Shown: positions 21,421-32,300 of the stretch, in pieces
Numbering within the stretch: the stretch's first letter is position 1
How the letters are laid out: each line of letters opens with the position of its first letter
Source: Haemaphysalis longicornis
Taxonomy: Eukaryota > Arthropoda > Arachnida > Ixodida > Ixodidae
Direction of reading: 5' to 3'
Length of the DNA stretch: 64,000 bases
NCBI GenBank assembly: GCA_013339765.2
Contig: CM023453.1
Span: forward strand, 90,861,767 to 90,925,766
The notes under the pieces: model-generated
Database searches by the model: none
What the model saw: the letters and a program-made list of their open reading frames with translations, nothing else
What the model was told of the DNA's origin: nothing
Program-made: the position numbers and the translations under genes

Positions 21421-21827
21421 CCTTGTACTGGCGCAAGGCTGGAGAAACAGCAGAGCAGGCGGCCCCTCTCCCTTCGTCAGGCCCGGCTGTTGCACTTCAC
21501 ACGGATTTCCGAACTTGACGCTGAAAGTTGTTCACGACTGGCAGGCACGGGTCGTTCTGTACGCAGGCTTTCATCTCTCTCCTAAAACGGATCGCGAAAG
21601 CACCCGGTAGAACCGGCGGCAACCGGATTCGCCAACTCGGCGTCTGTAGCGTGAGCTGTTCTGTGCCCCCCACTTCATTCGCGAACGCACGTGAACTGGC
21701 AAGGAGAGCAGCGCGCGAGAGATCGCGCCACGATCGACCACTGCAGGGCAGACTGTTCTCGAAGGGCGAGCTGGTCGACGCCGGGCGCTCCTCATGAGGT
21801 CCACGCTCACGTGCGCTCGGTCTTTTT

Positions 21828-22547
21828 AAAGACGATAGTCTTTCTTGGGCTACTTGAACGTAAAAATTTTGGTCTGTCTGTCTGTCTGTCTGTCTCTGTC
21901 TCTGTCTGTCTGTCTGTCTCTGTCTGTCTGTCTGTCTGTCTTTCTGTCTGTCTCTGTCCGTCCGTCCGTCCGTCCGTCCGTCGATTCAGCGATCCGCTCA
22001 AAGTGAAACATGCTGCACTATAGGTGTATATACCCACAGCCAAATGTAACGGTAAGTCCGGTGGCAGTGTTCGCAGTTCTCAACATTGTTGAGCCGAAAC
22101 AAAATGTTACGCTTATCTGGGGCAAGACATCAATACATGAATGATATTCGCAGTGTTTTCCTTCTTAGAAATACGCGGATGGTTGATATAATGAAAGATA
22201 CGCCCAGAAAAGTACAAAAGCGGTCGCCCGCGGTTTCCCTAGGGAAATTTAAAAACAAATCAAATGGCAACAGTAACGAAACGTTGCACTGCTTGCACGT
22301 TCCGCTTGGAACGCACGTGGAGTAACTAGGGTGCCTCGATTCACGCGCATCTTCGCCGTACGGCAGTGGTGGCATGGCGTGGAGCAGTGGAACGCAGTAC
22401 GTGTTTAGCTTTGGGAGGAGCGAGACGGGAGAGGAACAGCACGAGAGCTGAGCGGGAAAGAGAAGGGAGGCATTTACGTGGCAGGGGCGCCAGACGAATA
22501 TCGTATTTTTCCGACATTTCAAACGAGGTGAGCAGATACGCGGCCAT
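21828..22547 (-). repeat. Repeat family B, copy 2, inserted in family F
   Basis: In minus-strand sense it runs from ATGGCCGCGTATCTGCTC (22547) to AAAGACTATCGTCTTT (21828). Comparing with family F copy 2 shows its ends directly: T-rich sequence flanks both sides. Length 720 bp against 783 bp for copy 1. The (TCTG)n/(TCCG)n tract 21872-21982 corresponds to the (CAGA)n of copy 1. Confidence 0.8.
21872..21982 (+). repeat. (TCTG)n/(TCCG)n microsatellite
   Basis: Tandem TCTG units with TCTCTG interruptions, then six or seven TCCG units. Part of family B. Confidence 0.9.
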
Positions 22548-22614
22548 TTTTTTTCTTCGTATTTTTTGTGGTAACGCTACACGGCGGGACTAAAAGCTTA
22601 AACAGCTCCGCTGT

Positions 22615-23643
22615 TGAAATGCCCTAAGGCCTCCATATTTTTGGTGCAAGACTGCTTGTATTTTCCCTGTGTACGGTTCTTCTCAGCAATGCATTTATGT
22701 TTAGAGGTGAAGCCGCCCTTAAGGGGTTGCTGTATGCTTGGGCTTTGCAAGCTGACTTTTTCACATTGTGTGAAGCAAAGTGAAGCATGGTCACCTAGGG
22801 ATAAATCCAGCCTCGCCTTGTTCTCCTCGCCACCACCGGCCACGCGTGGCGTCTTCTACTCCCCCCTGGCATTACGTAATGCCGCGCGCTCTTCGGCCCC
22901 CACCTGTACGGCGCACTGGAGCCTTGCGCCGTGATTGGCGTAGCCGCGCTGTAATAAAGCGCCGTTGTCGCTACCCGCCAATCGTGTGTGACCCCTTAGT
23001 CTGGGGCGTAGGGATCGCGCTACTGTGCTTATAATTCAACATAGCAAATCCCCAACGTAGCAAAACCCAACGTATGAAATAATTCCCGCCGAAGCGCCAG
23101 CCTCGCTGCAGTTTTCCCGTCGCATGGTGGAAGGGCTCTGATTTTTTTTTTTTCTAGTTTTCGTGTCGCATTCACTGCGGAATGAGCTTACTTCCTTACT
23201 CTTGTGAACTGTATTGCGTATTTAGAAAAATTACGGCGCCAACGTATTCGGTATCCGTTTCAAGCTACACGCCAGTTTTCATCCAGCTTTTGTATTGGCT
23301 CGGTTCGAAAATATTAGGATTATCAGTCGTCATATTTTCGCTGGTACAATGAATAAACTAGCACCGGTTGTGTGTGAGCGTGCTAGAAGTGCACTCGAAA
23401 GCACGTGACGCTCATTCTTAAGTCACCGTTGCGGCCATATATCCGGTACTGCGGTAAACTGCGAAGGACACTAAAACACTTCTCAAAAAGTTGCGAATGC
23501 ATTGATCCTTCCAGTTGTGTGTGCGCTGCGGGTGATTGTGACTATTGCGCCCTTGTGCGAGGTAAGCGGGTGCGTAATTGCCGCACTGTCCTTTTCTGCG
23601 TGGCTCTGCGCAAGCCCAGACGTTAGCTAGCTTCGCGGTACTT
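22615..23643. other. No feature recognised
   Basis: No motif or repeat recognised. A 10-T run is at about 23143. Confidence 0.3.
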
Positions 23644-24030
23644 GTTTTAAGTGCTGAACACTTTAGGGGCCGGGCTTGTCGTCGTAGCTCGTCCGGGGTC
23701 ACAGTATCTAGCCACCGTAGTCACGGCGTTACGCACCCAAACAAAGGCTTTCGAAAAGATCACCGCTTCCCCTGGACGAGATCGAGCCTCAGTCTCTCGC
23801 GTTATGAAGACGACGTCTATCCCATTGCGCCACAGAGACAAACGTTCCTCATATGCAAAGTGTTGGGAGTGATCTTTGCGCTGCGCCGTTGCCACGGAGG
23901 CTGTCGTTGCTCGGTCGCAAGTGAGTGCAGAATAGTATGAAATAAAGAAAGCATCACGAATTAACACATTAATCACCCAAAATTAATAAAAACTCAATCC
24001 AGCGTCGCCATCTCTTGTCTACTTTCGGTA
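23644..24030 (+). repeat. Repeat family D, copy 2 (uninterrupted), tRNA-like on minus strand
   Basis: It matches copy 1 but lacks the pogo MITE. Read on the minus strand, 23842-23770 gives GTCTCTGTGGCGCAATGGGA then ATAGACG, a good box A (TGGCGCAATGG) like arginine tRNA heads, and about 40 bases later GGCTCGATCTC, a weak box B. Family D may therefore be a tRNA-derived SINE read in the other direction. Confidence 0.6.
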
Positions 24031-24198
24031 TCAACGCCAGGCTGATTCTGAAACAGTCAAGGCTGCCACAGCCCCTCCGGCGAATCACAGCTGTCCAACT
24101 TGACGGCTTTCGCGGTTGAGTGGAACTGCTGTAATTTTTAGGGGCTGAGGCTGTTGGGGTCTCCTGTCGTCGTCATGATCGTCGTCTCATGTAGTCAC
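24031..24198. other. No feature recognised
   Basis: Linker between family D and a short tandem repeat. Confidence 0.3.
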
Positions 24199-24357
24199 GG
24201 TACTAAAACACCGGTAAACTACGCATCGCGCTATAACGTAACGCGTACTAAACAAACACCGGGGCACTCGTTTACGCCTCGCGCTGGAGCGCTTCGTAGC
24301 GCGTACTAAAAAAACACCGGGACACTCGTTTCCGCCTCGCACTAGAGAGCTTCGTGC
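24199..24357 (+). repeat. 58-bp tandem repeat, about 2.7 units
   Basis: Units start at 24242 (CGCGTACTAAACAAACACCG) and 24300 (CGCGTACTAAAAAAACACCG) and continue GGACACTCGTTT-CGCCTCGC-CT-GAG-GCTTCGT. A partial, diverged unit precedes them. Confidence 0.8.
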
Positions 24358-25104
24358 TTCAAAGACAAGAGACCTTTTACAGCAAAGGGTATACCTCTAC
24401 CCACCAACGTTTTCATCTCCGTAGGCAAAAACGCCAAGGCGCCCACTTTACACTGCATGCTTCGCCCCTCCCCAGGTTTCACGTTAGTGGAGATGGCTCG
24501 GGATTTCTTCTCTCAACGGGCCATTTTATAATGTCTTCTCATTAATCAGAAGAAGGGCGACACAAGGCGGCCAACTGCCGCGTTGTCAATGTTCGTGTTG
24601 GCTTATTCCGTACAACGGCCGTCGGCCTTCGAGCGTGCTGCGTGGCACCTGACGCGTCCTGTCTTCTCTGTCGCTGTGTATAGGGATTCCTGCTGCGGCT
24701 TGTCTAGCCTCCCCGTATTTATACCGTCAGCCGCGTCGCGCGCTATAGCTCGCAGCTGCCGTCTGTCTCTCGCTATCGCACGGCGACATAGCCTTCCTGT
24801 CGGAAGTTGCAACACTTGTGGGGGGCCCTGCATCTTTTCAGCTTCCTCAATGTGTTCGCGCGTCTGGTGCATGCACCGTGCGACGTGCTTCGGTAGTTCG
24901 CTCGCTTTTTTTCTTTCGGCGCGAAATCTTTTTGGCAGCGCCCAATTATTTTTTGAAAAGAATTTTTGGCCCGTGTCCGTTAGTGCATCTTGCTCTCTCT
25001 TACACACTCACGCACGCTTAGGTGTAAAAAAAAAAAATCTCGCAGCTTGAGCAGCGCATCTGGCGTCCTGGTCACGTGGCCGACGCCGTCGCCGTTTATA
25101 ACTA
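24358..25104. other. No feature recognised
   Basis: An ORF of 155 codons (24583-25050, plus strand) and an opposing one of 134 codons overlap. Neither has a motif I recognise, and both end in low-complexity sequence, so no gene is called. Confidence 0.3.
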
Positions 25105-25260
25105 CAGTGGACTCCTGTTAAGACGAACTCGGCTAAGACGAACGAAATTTTTGCTTTTTTGTAACGTCCACAATGCGAAAAACCTCCGCTTAAGACGAAT
25201 TTCTGATAATGCGAACAGATTTCTACGGTCCCTTCGAGTTCGTTTTAACGGGAGTCTAGT
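25105..25260. mobile_element. Pogo-like MITE, copy 2
   Basis: CAGTGGACTCCTGTTAAGACGAA at left, and GAGTTCGTTTTAACGGGAGTC at right, matching copy 1 at 18962. The last bases of the right end have decayed (TAGTGTGC for TACTGTA). TA precedes the left end. Confidence 0.75.
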
Positions 25261-27289
25261 GTGCTCAAACCGTTCGTTGCTTTCTGTCGTCCGCATCCGA
25301 CTGTGCCGCTTTCTACTTGCGCGTATGCGCCCCGATGCGATTGGTTCAGGGATGCGTCGACATACGTGGATGCTGGCAGAAATGAGCCCGCGCATCAGTG
25401 GTATCACACTTGCAGACATTGCATTAAACTGAACATAACTCGCAGCGACCATCTTTGAGTGACTGAGGAAATATATGCTTCGCGTCCCCGAGCTATCGTC
25501 GGAGGAACCCCTTCATAATTTTTTTCTTCGGTATGTGCTATTAAAGCTCTGAGTGTAAAAAAAAAAAGACAATTTTAGATTCATTGGTGGATGTTTAGTA
25601 TTTGTGGTCAGTCTCGTCCCTCTCCGTCGCGGACTTCAGGCTCGGTCCCGATGTCCACGCCTTGCTCTGGCTTCCGCAGCCTGCGACGCGGTGGTTCTCG
25701 CACGTCCCTCGTGCACAGTGCCAACCGTGCCTTGCCTTCTAACCGTCTCAGTGGTCACGTTTGCTCGCGTTAGCAGCGTGCACTGTCTGCCTGCTTTGCT
25801 TTATAGTTGCCCACCGCTACCGGCATTCCGTCGCCATCATTCTCATTCCTTCCTGTTCAGCCGCCCTGCACTGGCTGCAGACACGGTTATACGTCGCCTG
25901 CAAGCGGTGACGGGAGTCGCAAGATCCGTCGAGGCAGAGGCAGCTGACGAGCCGCGCCTCGACTTGTCCCTGTGGCAGCGCCCCGGCGTTGCGAAGGCAA
26001 CAGTTCTTTCCACCGTCTGCGTGCGCTCTGCATTCTGTCTTTCTGCGCACCTCTATCGATCGCTGTGTGTACACAGAGCTAGTTTCACTACATGATATAC
26101 AGAGTACCGTCACTGAAGCACGCAAGTAAGCAACGGCGGCCATTTTGTTGTTTATCAGTGTTGCCAGATTGCCGCTTCTGCGGCCTCACCGTTAACTTTG
26201 ACGAAATCATTTGTAAACAACACTGCCGAAGACGCAGAAACACGGCATCTTCGGACACACTTTTGCAGCTGCAATGCCGAGAAGCGCGTTATCTTTGATT
26301 CACTTTCGGAACGACGCCAGTCGCACGCAGGGAGGACAAGCTGAGACTACCACAGTTGACCGACAGAAAACGCACGAACAACAATATGGCGGTGCCCGTG
26401 AACCATGGAGGAAAGAATACTCAGGAGGGGCCCCTAGCACCCCAATGCATTGCGAAAAGTGTGGAGGAAGTCACGTGAATTTTCTTGAGCCCATCGACAA
26501 TGTTGCTTACTTGTTTACAACTGCGGCGGCCAAATTTGGGCGAATAGAACGGACAAATTTTTAAGGCGCTTGGTATGTGGCTGCCTCGCTACGCTTGCAA
26601 ACCTGCGCAGTCGCTACGACAAACGTTTTTAAATTAGGCCAGTTTGAAAACTCTGCCGTCGGAGGCGTCTGCGTTCGCCATCCCGCCAGCCTGTTGCTAT
26701 GACGACGACAAACGCTACTTTGCCAGGCTTAAGAGCTGAAAAATCATCCTATCTCAAAAACGAAGGCCGTTTTTCGATTGAAACTTTGGGTGAGGGTTAG
26801 AATGGGCAAATTGAAGGCGAAATCAACAGCTTAGAAGATGACATCGCACGGAGGAATTAGCGACGAAGCTGTCTTCGCTTCGAAGCGGGAGGGCAGGGCG
26901 ACGCCATGTTAGTCAAATCAAACCGGAGGCAGCAAAGGATTATGGGATAGAGTGCTGGGCTCCGTGGGCTCAAGTCATGGCGGGACTCGGCTTCACAAAT
27001 GTGACGTCAGGGCCTCCCTAACCTTTTCTTTCCTCCATGCCGTGAACCGTCGCACTGCAAACAAATGTCACGTGATGCGAATTGACCAATGATTACGGCG
27101 GTGGCGTGGATCAGTGGGAGAAAAAAGTGCCGATACTCTGAACCCTTATCCAGTGACGCTACACGGAGCGACACGAATATTTTACCGACACACCCCACGT
27201 ACTGGTCACACAGTAATAATTGTTTACCAAACCGCGTTCGCGCGTTAGAGGTCGCGCGAGATGTTTGTCTGACCACACTTTTCGCCAGT
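25261..27289. other. No gene recognised
   Basis: About 2 kb. Plus frame 25604-26095 (163 codons) is open but reads as low-information C/R/S/V-rich sequence. The AAATGTGACGTCAGGGCCTCC and GGCGGCCATTTTGTTG motifs resemble pieces seen in tick MITEs, without clear ends. Confidence 0.3.
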
Positions 27290-28362
27290 GACCATTAAAC
27301 AGAACCGAAGCGCGCCTTTCGCACCCGGCGTGTATTTTCGTCTTCACGGTGGTGCACTGAAAGCGTATAACTGCACACCCGTGACGACTGGGTTGAGAAG
27401 CGTGGGGCGACGGGCCCCGGATGAGGGAGACGGACGAGGCGGCGGTGCTCGCGCAGCAGGGCAACGCTGCGTCTTCTTCTGCGGGGACGGAGATGGGCGA
27501 CACGTCCGACGTGTTGTCCCTAGGCGCCACCGCCGCCGCTGCTGCGTCGGCGACACTGTCCCCGATGACTACCCTTTAGACTGTGACGATGCCTCGTAAT
27601 TCACGCATAACGTTACATTCACATTCGGCCAACGGTACCAGGCGTGCTAGTGTCGTGTAAATGTCTGGAGTGCGCTTCGTTTCGGTTTGATGGGACATGA
27701 ACAGGAGGTGTGATGACTTAGAAGAGTCTTCTTCAGGCATCCTATCCCAAGCGGGTGTTTTAGCATTCCCTCGCACGACTCGTGACGCGGGGAGCAACGT
27801 TACGTTGGGCACCGCCGCTCCCGACAACGGAAGTGACCTCCTCTGGCAGAAGGAACGAACGGGCGGACTCCGAGCGGGGGCGAAGCTGCAGAAGCTATCG
27901 AAGAAGGAGCCAATGACCTCTCTCGTTTCGCGCCGCGGAGGCGCTCCCAGTACCGTTGGGCGACCACGTTGGGCGCCAAACCTGCGCTGTCGAAGAAGGC
28001 TTTTCGCCCAGCTGCTGTTTCCGGAAACGCGCGCCGCAGTCACGTGACACCGCGAGCGCTGATATATTACGCGCGCACGAGGCCACGGGGTCGCGCGCGT
28101 TGTGCGTGCACGAGAGGTGTTATTTGCGGCACGGCGTGTGTTTTTACTGGGTGCACGCACCATTGAGTTGCGGCCGCGCAGGCCTCCTCTTCCTGGGCGC
28201 ACGACGGCGCCTCTGTTGTCTTTGCTGTTTTCCTCCTGTTGCGAAAGGGTTGTTCCGCGAACGGCACTTAACTATCTCGCGGCGGCGCCCTGGAAGAAGT
28301 CGTTTCTGGCCCCCTCCACTTACGGATGCTATACGGATGCGATCCGGATTTAGCCCGCGCTC
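27290..28362. promoter_or_regulatory. CpG/GC-rich stretch, candidate promoter region
   Basis: CG dinucleotides are dense here compared with the flanks, and many frames stay open on both strands. The stretch ends near a TATA-like motif and includes a short ATG-initiated ORF at 27421. Composition alone cannot prove promoter activity. Confidence 0.3.
27421..27579 (+). CDS. Candidate small ORF or first coding exon (52 codons)
   Basis: An upstream in-frame TGA (27394-27396) is followed by ATG at 27421, and the frame ends in TAG at 27577-27579. The peptide starts MRETDEAAVLAQQGN, has a middle GTEMGDTSDVLSLGA and ends with an alanine run and TLSPMTTL. Acidic plus Ala/Ser-rich N-termini like this occur in arthropod transcription factors, and the codons are strongly G/C-ending. 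Against it: the ATG context is poor (CGG before ATG), no good splice donor is seen before the stop, and high GC content favours chance ORFs. No function is assigned. Confidence 0.25.
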   Translation: MRETDEAAVLAQQGNAASSSAGTEMGDTSDVLSLGATAAAAASATLSPMTTL

Positions 28363-28370
28363 TATAAAAG
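28363..28370 (+). promoter_or_regulatory. TATA-box-like motif TATAAAAG
   Basis: GCTCTATAAAAGGAG at the downstream edge of the CpG-rich stretch. No gene start was recognised after it. Confidence 0.25.
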
Positions 28371-29195
28371 GAGAAATGACGAGAGAGTTGTGCGGGGAAG
28401 CGTTGCCTAATAGGGAAACTCGGAGAGAGCTTTCTTGGGTGTCGTCGACGAGATGTGTTCTGCAGTTTGTCCAGGCTCCTCTCACTTTATGGGGGCGTCA
28501 TTTTGGTTTAAGCCCGATCGCTTTTGGTCGAAATCGACCTGCTGTTGTATTCGGCAATACTGGAGAAACTTAGTCACGCAAACGCACGAAAGTCCCTGAT
28601 GTTTGGAACGCGCGTGGTAAGGCTGATATCTTTCTCTTTTCCGGAGAAAAGTTCGGCAGCGGGTCGCCCGTGCAGTGTAGGACGAAGAAGCGCTTCTGTT
28701 GTAATGCATGCGCGTCACTGCCGGGTAATGCCTGGCCCTCTTGGCGATGAAACGCGGTGTTCCCAGAGCGGCGTAACCAGACAGCGGGACCGGCAGCTGT
28801 CGGTGAAATTCTCCGTGGCGGGCGATTAAATAAAAGGAAGAGGTCCCAGGGATATCATTTTCGATATTGCATCTGAAAAGATGTCTTTTCAGCAATGTGC
28901 GCGTTTCAAGTGGTGAACCCGACTTTAGAGGGCCTCTGTCTGCTTTTTGTAAAGCTGGCTTTTCAGCATTTTGTGTTGCTGTGAAGCGTACTTTTATATA
29001 AAAAAAAAAAAAAACCTGACTTCTTGCGTGTTTCGCACGTCGTGGTCTTGCGACACTGAGTAACACTGAACTCGGCATTCCTAACTCACCGGTACAGAAC
29101 TCTGGGACACTGAACTTAGCGACGGAACTCAGCGATAAGCTATGCTCACGCATTCTTACGACGGTCTCTCGTCTGAACATTGTCACTTAGAGTGA
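28371..29195. other. No feature recognised
   Basis: A 234-codon open frame on the minus strand (28482-29186) crosses an A14 tract that yields FFFF and has no motif; I do not call it a gene. Confidence 0.35.
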
Positions 29196-29302
29196 CGTTG
29201 AAGATCCCCAGGTGGTCAGAATTAATCCGGAGCCCTCCACCACGGCGCTCCTCGTTGCCTGTGTAGCGTCGGTGCATTAAACCTCATAATCAAATCAATC
29301 AC
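29196..29302 (+). mobile_element. Ruka-type SINE, 5'-truncated
   Basis: GATCCCCAGGTGGTCAGAAT, TCCGGAGCCCTCCAC and GCATTAAACCTCATAATCAA with the CAAT-type tail; the tRNA-like head is missing. Confidence 0.85.
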
Positions 29303-32300
29303 TGCTAGAGGGATTAGGCGCCTAAAAAGCCAAGGTTTGCGCGGGACCTTCAGGAGTATGAAAGGTTGCAAAAACGCCGGGGGCTATCGTGACGGAAACG
29401 GGATTGGATTTCCTTGTTTCTTTTTTTTTTTAGACACGAAATAATGTTAGGCGACTGCTCTTGGGCATCGCTGTTGCAAAGTTTTGTCATCCTCCTGCGC
29501 CACAATTTGATCGCTCGCACACGTTGGCTGCTTCCTGTTTGAGCCGATTCTTAATATACAGGAAGTAACAGTGTGTGTCGCGCCGGCTAGTGAAAAACAT
29601 TGCTTTGTTTCCCCCCTGCCCCCTCAGATGAAAGAGGTTATCCTTCTCCCCGCGTTTTGAGGCATGGTACATCTTATTATTTCAAGCGATGAAGTCTCGC
29701 TTTGCTACTCGATCGTCATCGGCGAGGTGGTGTCCTTGCGGTGTACCCTCTGCGGTGTTTCACGTTCTATCGAACCACATCGTGGTATCATTATTGCCGA
29801 TACCACTGGGCGCGTTTTACGACTCTGTCTCGAGTCGCCGCGCGTCACGCTCCCCCAACCACCGCCAGTGGCAGCAGTAGCAGCAGCTGTGACGAGCTCG
29901 GGACGGAGAGCGCGGTGTCCGCCAGCGCTTTGATCCACCAGGCCTGTCCGTCGTCGACTCAACTGAGTGAGCATCGCGGGGGCCAGTCGTCATCTTCTCC
30001 CCCAACCTCCGCGTGGCTCAAAGTAGAAGCCGGGTTCAACGGTCCCCACCCCTTTCCCTGCTGCCGCGGCGGCGGCCCCTTTTGAGAGGCCGCGGGGCCC
30101 ATCCATCTCGCGCCCTGCTCCGTCTTCGTCCGCCCAGCTCCGCGCAGATATCGGGCAGCGGCGGCGACGTTTGTGCGCCACCGCTACGGCGGAAGGAAGG
30201 AAGAAGCAGCGGAACCCGTCCGGGATACGGCCTCCTTCCTTGTACGAGCGCGCCTATATCTCGCCTGCCGTGGTCGAGATAAACAGTAGAGGGCACGCAC
30301 AACCCTTTGGGACCCGGGGGGCTCCCAGCCGGAGCTCCGCACGCGTTGGCGGTGGTCCGGGCGCTCTATGGAAATCTCGCCATCTCCCGTGTGCGGGCTC
30401 GGGCTCGCAGAAGCGTTGGCCGCCGCTGGCCGCCCTTAATGAGCCGGCCACCCACGACGGAGCGGGCGGCTGCTGGTGCGTGAGACCCCGGGTTTGATGG
30501 AGCCGGAGGCAGGTGCGCAAAACAATGCGGTTCTCTTTCTCTGTGCGCCGGTGTCGGGATTGGAGGGGCGAGACGCCGTTGTTGCTTGTGACGCCTCGGC
30601 AGCGCGCGTGATGAGGCGGAGGGAAGGAGAGGAAAGCGAAAACAGCGTCTTTTCTAGTCTCGGTTACAACTCGAAGGACACCCGATGTACAGCCAAACCC
30701 CCCCGTGCACCGCGGTTTTAAGGGGGTTTTAGAATCCGTGGCACGCTGCCTTTCGCATGTTGTGTTGGAATCGAACTTTAAGTCCTCCGAACTTTACATT
30801 TCAAAAGATTCCCAGGCTACCTTCGGCGCAGAAATTTTCGGTCTGATGGGACAGCGGTTCCGGTGCCGTTCTTGTCCGGGGGGCGCGCGGAAAACCAAAA
30901 GGGGCCCCCGTCCTGGGCCCCGGAAAAAAGGCTTTTCCCAAAGGGAATTATTGAACAAGTGTATATAGGCAAAACGTTTCTTACTACTGAATCTAGTAGC
31001 ATACTCGGTAGTTGTCAACATTACTCAGCAAAAAAAATAATCAGGCATATTTTAGGCTAAATATAAATACATTACTCATACCAGCAGTGTCTTCTTTAAT
31101 TAAAAGTAGACGAGGCCTTGATTTCAGCGGTAGCAAATAGAAAATTACGCGTTAAAAACAACGTTTATCCAAGAGCTAAAGAAAAGCTCGCGTTCGAGCT
31201 CAAGGTGGCACCCAAGCCTCAGCAGTAACAAAAGGCTCCAACAGATGGCGCGCGGGCATTGCGAACGGGAGAAAATTGACTTGAGCAAACCTCACCGTAG
31301 TAATCGTGGGAGTAGCGATACTGGAGGGGGAAGAGCGTTAGAGGGGGGGGGGGGGGGTAAGAGAGGAGAGAAGACGGTTACTTAGAAGGTCGGCAGAAAA
31401 CTCGTCTTCCGACAACATTTGCAGCCAGGCGAGCAGACACGCGACCTGTTTTTTTAGGCCCCATTTTTATTGCCGTGAACGAGGCGTGATACAACACTGA
31501 CTTTCATTACTTCTGCGAAGCTCTCTACTTTAGCTGTGCTAACCGGGCCGGGCGTGGGCGTATTTTTTTACAGCTAACTTCCTTGTCCCCGTCAGGGAAA
31601 TGCGACATGCGTCCATTTGTTTACGTCGCAGCGTCCATAAACTCAGCGCAATTACTTCGGGCAAGGTAAAGACTCGGGCTCACGTGACAGGTGGCGGTGA
31701 CGCGGAATACAAACTGCATTTTGTTTTCTTTGTTCCCCCAGCCTTTATTGTTGTTAGTAACACTGCTATTATTCAGTTGCGTTTTTATTGTTTTTTATTT
31801 GTACGCCAGTACGAAGCCCTACCTGATGTACGTGGGCACGTTAGTAATACCTTGATTAATTAGTTGGTTCGTTGATTGATTGATTAATTTATTCATTAAA
31901 TCATGAATGCACTCACTGTTGCAGTGTCCCACTCTACGACCGCGATTGGTGCTGGCTCGTCTTACTGAGATCACTGCCCGCATCGCCCAAACACGGCTCA
32001 GCCCGTCACAGTATTAGTAGACAAAACTATAGTTCGGTGAATATGCACTTGTCGCGTTTCTCGGGAAACCGACAATTGAACGCTCGTCTTTCGGAACGAC
32101 GTACCGTGCCCGTCGAAGACCGCAAGGTGGCTTTCCTGCATAAACACTGTGCTGTCGGGGTGGCCGAACGACCAGGCTGGGCTTCAGAAATGAATCTAAT
32201 CAAGTCGCTCAGGTGTGTCGCTTGCGAATATAAAACAAATTTAATCAATTTTGCTTATCGACTGTGTTTTTGGGCGCACAATACAAGTTCTGTTTTTCTT

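Larger units (their letters stand above)
21421..22614 (+). repeat. Repeat family F, copy 1, split by family B
   Basis: The parts 21421-21827 and 22548-22614 together match the uninterrupted copy at 45279-45714: GGCGGCCC-TCTCCCT-CGTC, CTCGGCGTCTGT, GAACTGGC-AGGAGA-CAGCGCGCGAGAGATC, GACGCC and, after the insertion, ACTAAAA-CTTAAACAGCTC-GCTGTT. The inner end AACAGCTCCGCTGTT is a small palindrome. No coding capacity was recognised. Confidence 0.75.

Noticed and set aside
21844..22043. Peptide with SVCLSVCLSV / QTDRQTD repeats
   Set aside because: Translation of the (TCTG)n microsatellite.
27956..28573. 205-codon open frame on the plus strand
   Set aside because: C/R-rich compositional frame overlapped by several others; spans the TATA-like motif.
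28482..29186. 234-codon open frame on the minus strand
   Set aside because: Crosses an A14 tract, has no motif or splice context, and ordinary drift of stops can leave such a frame.
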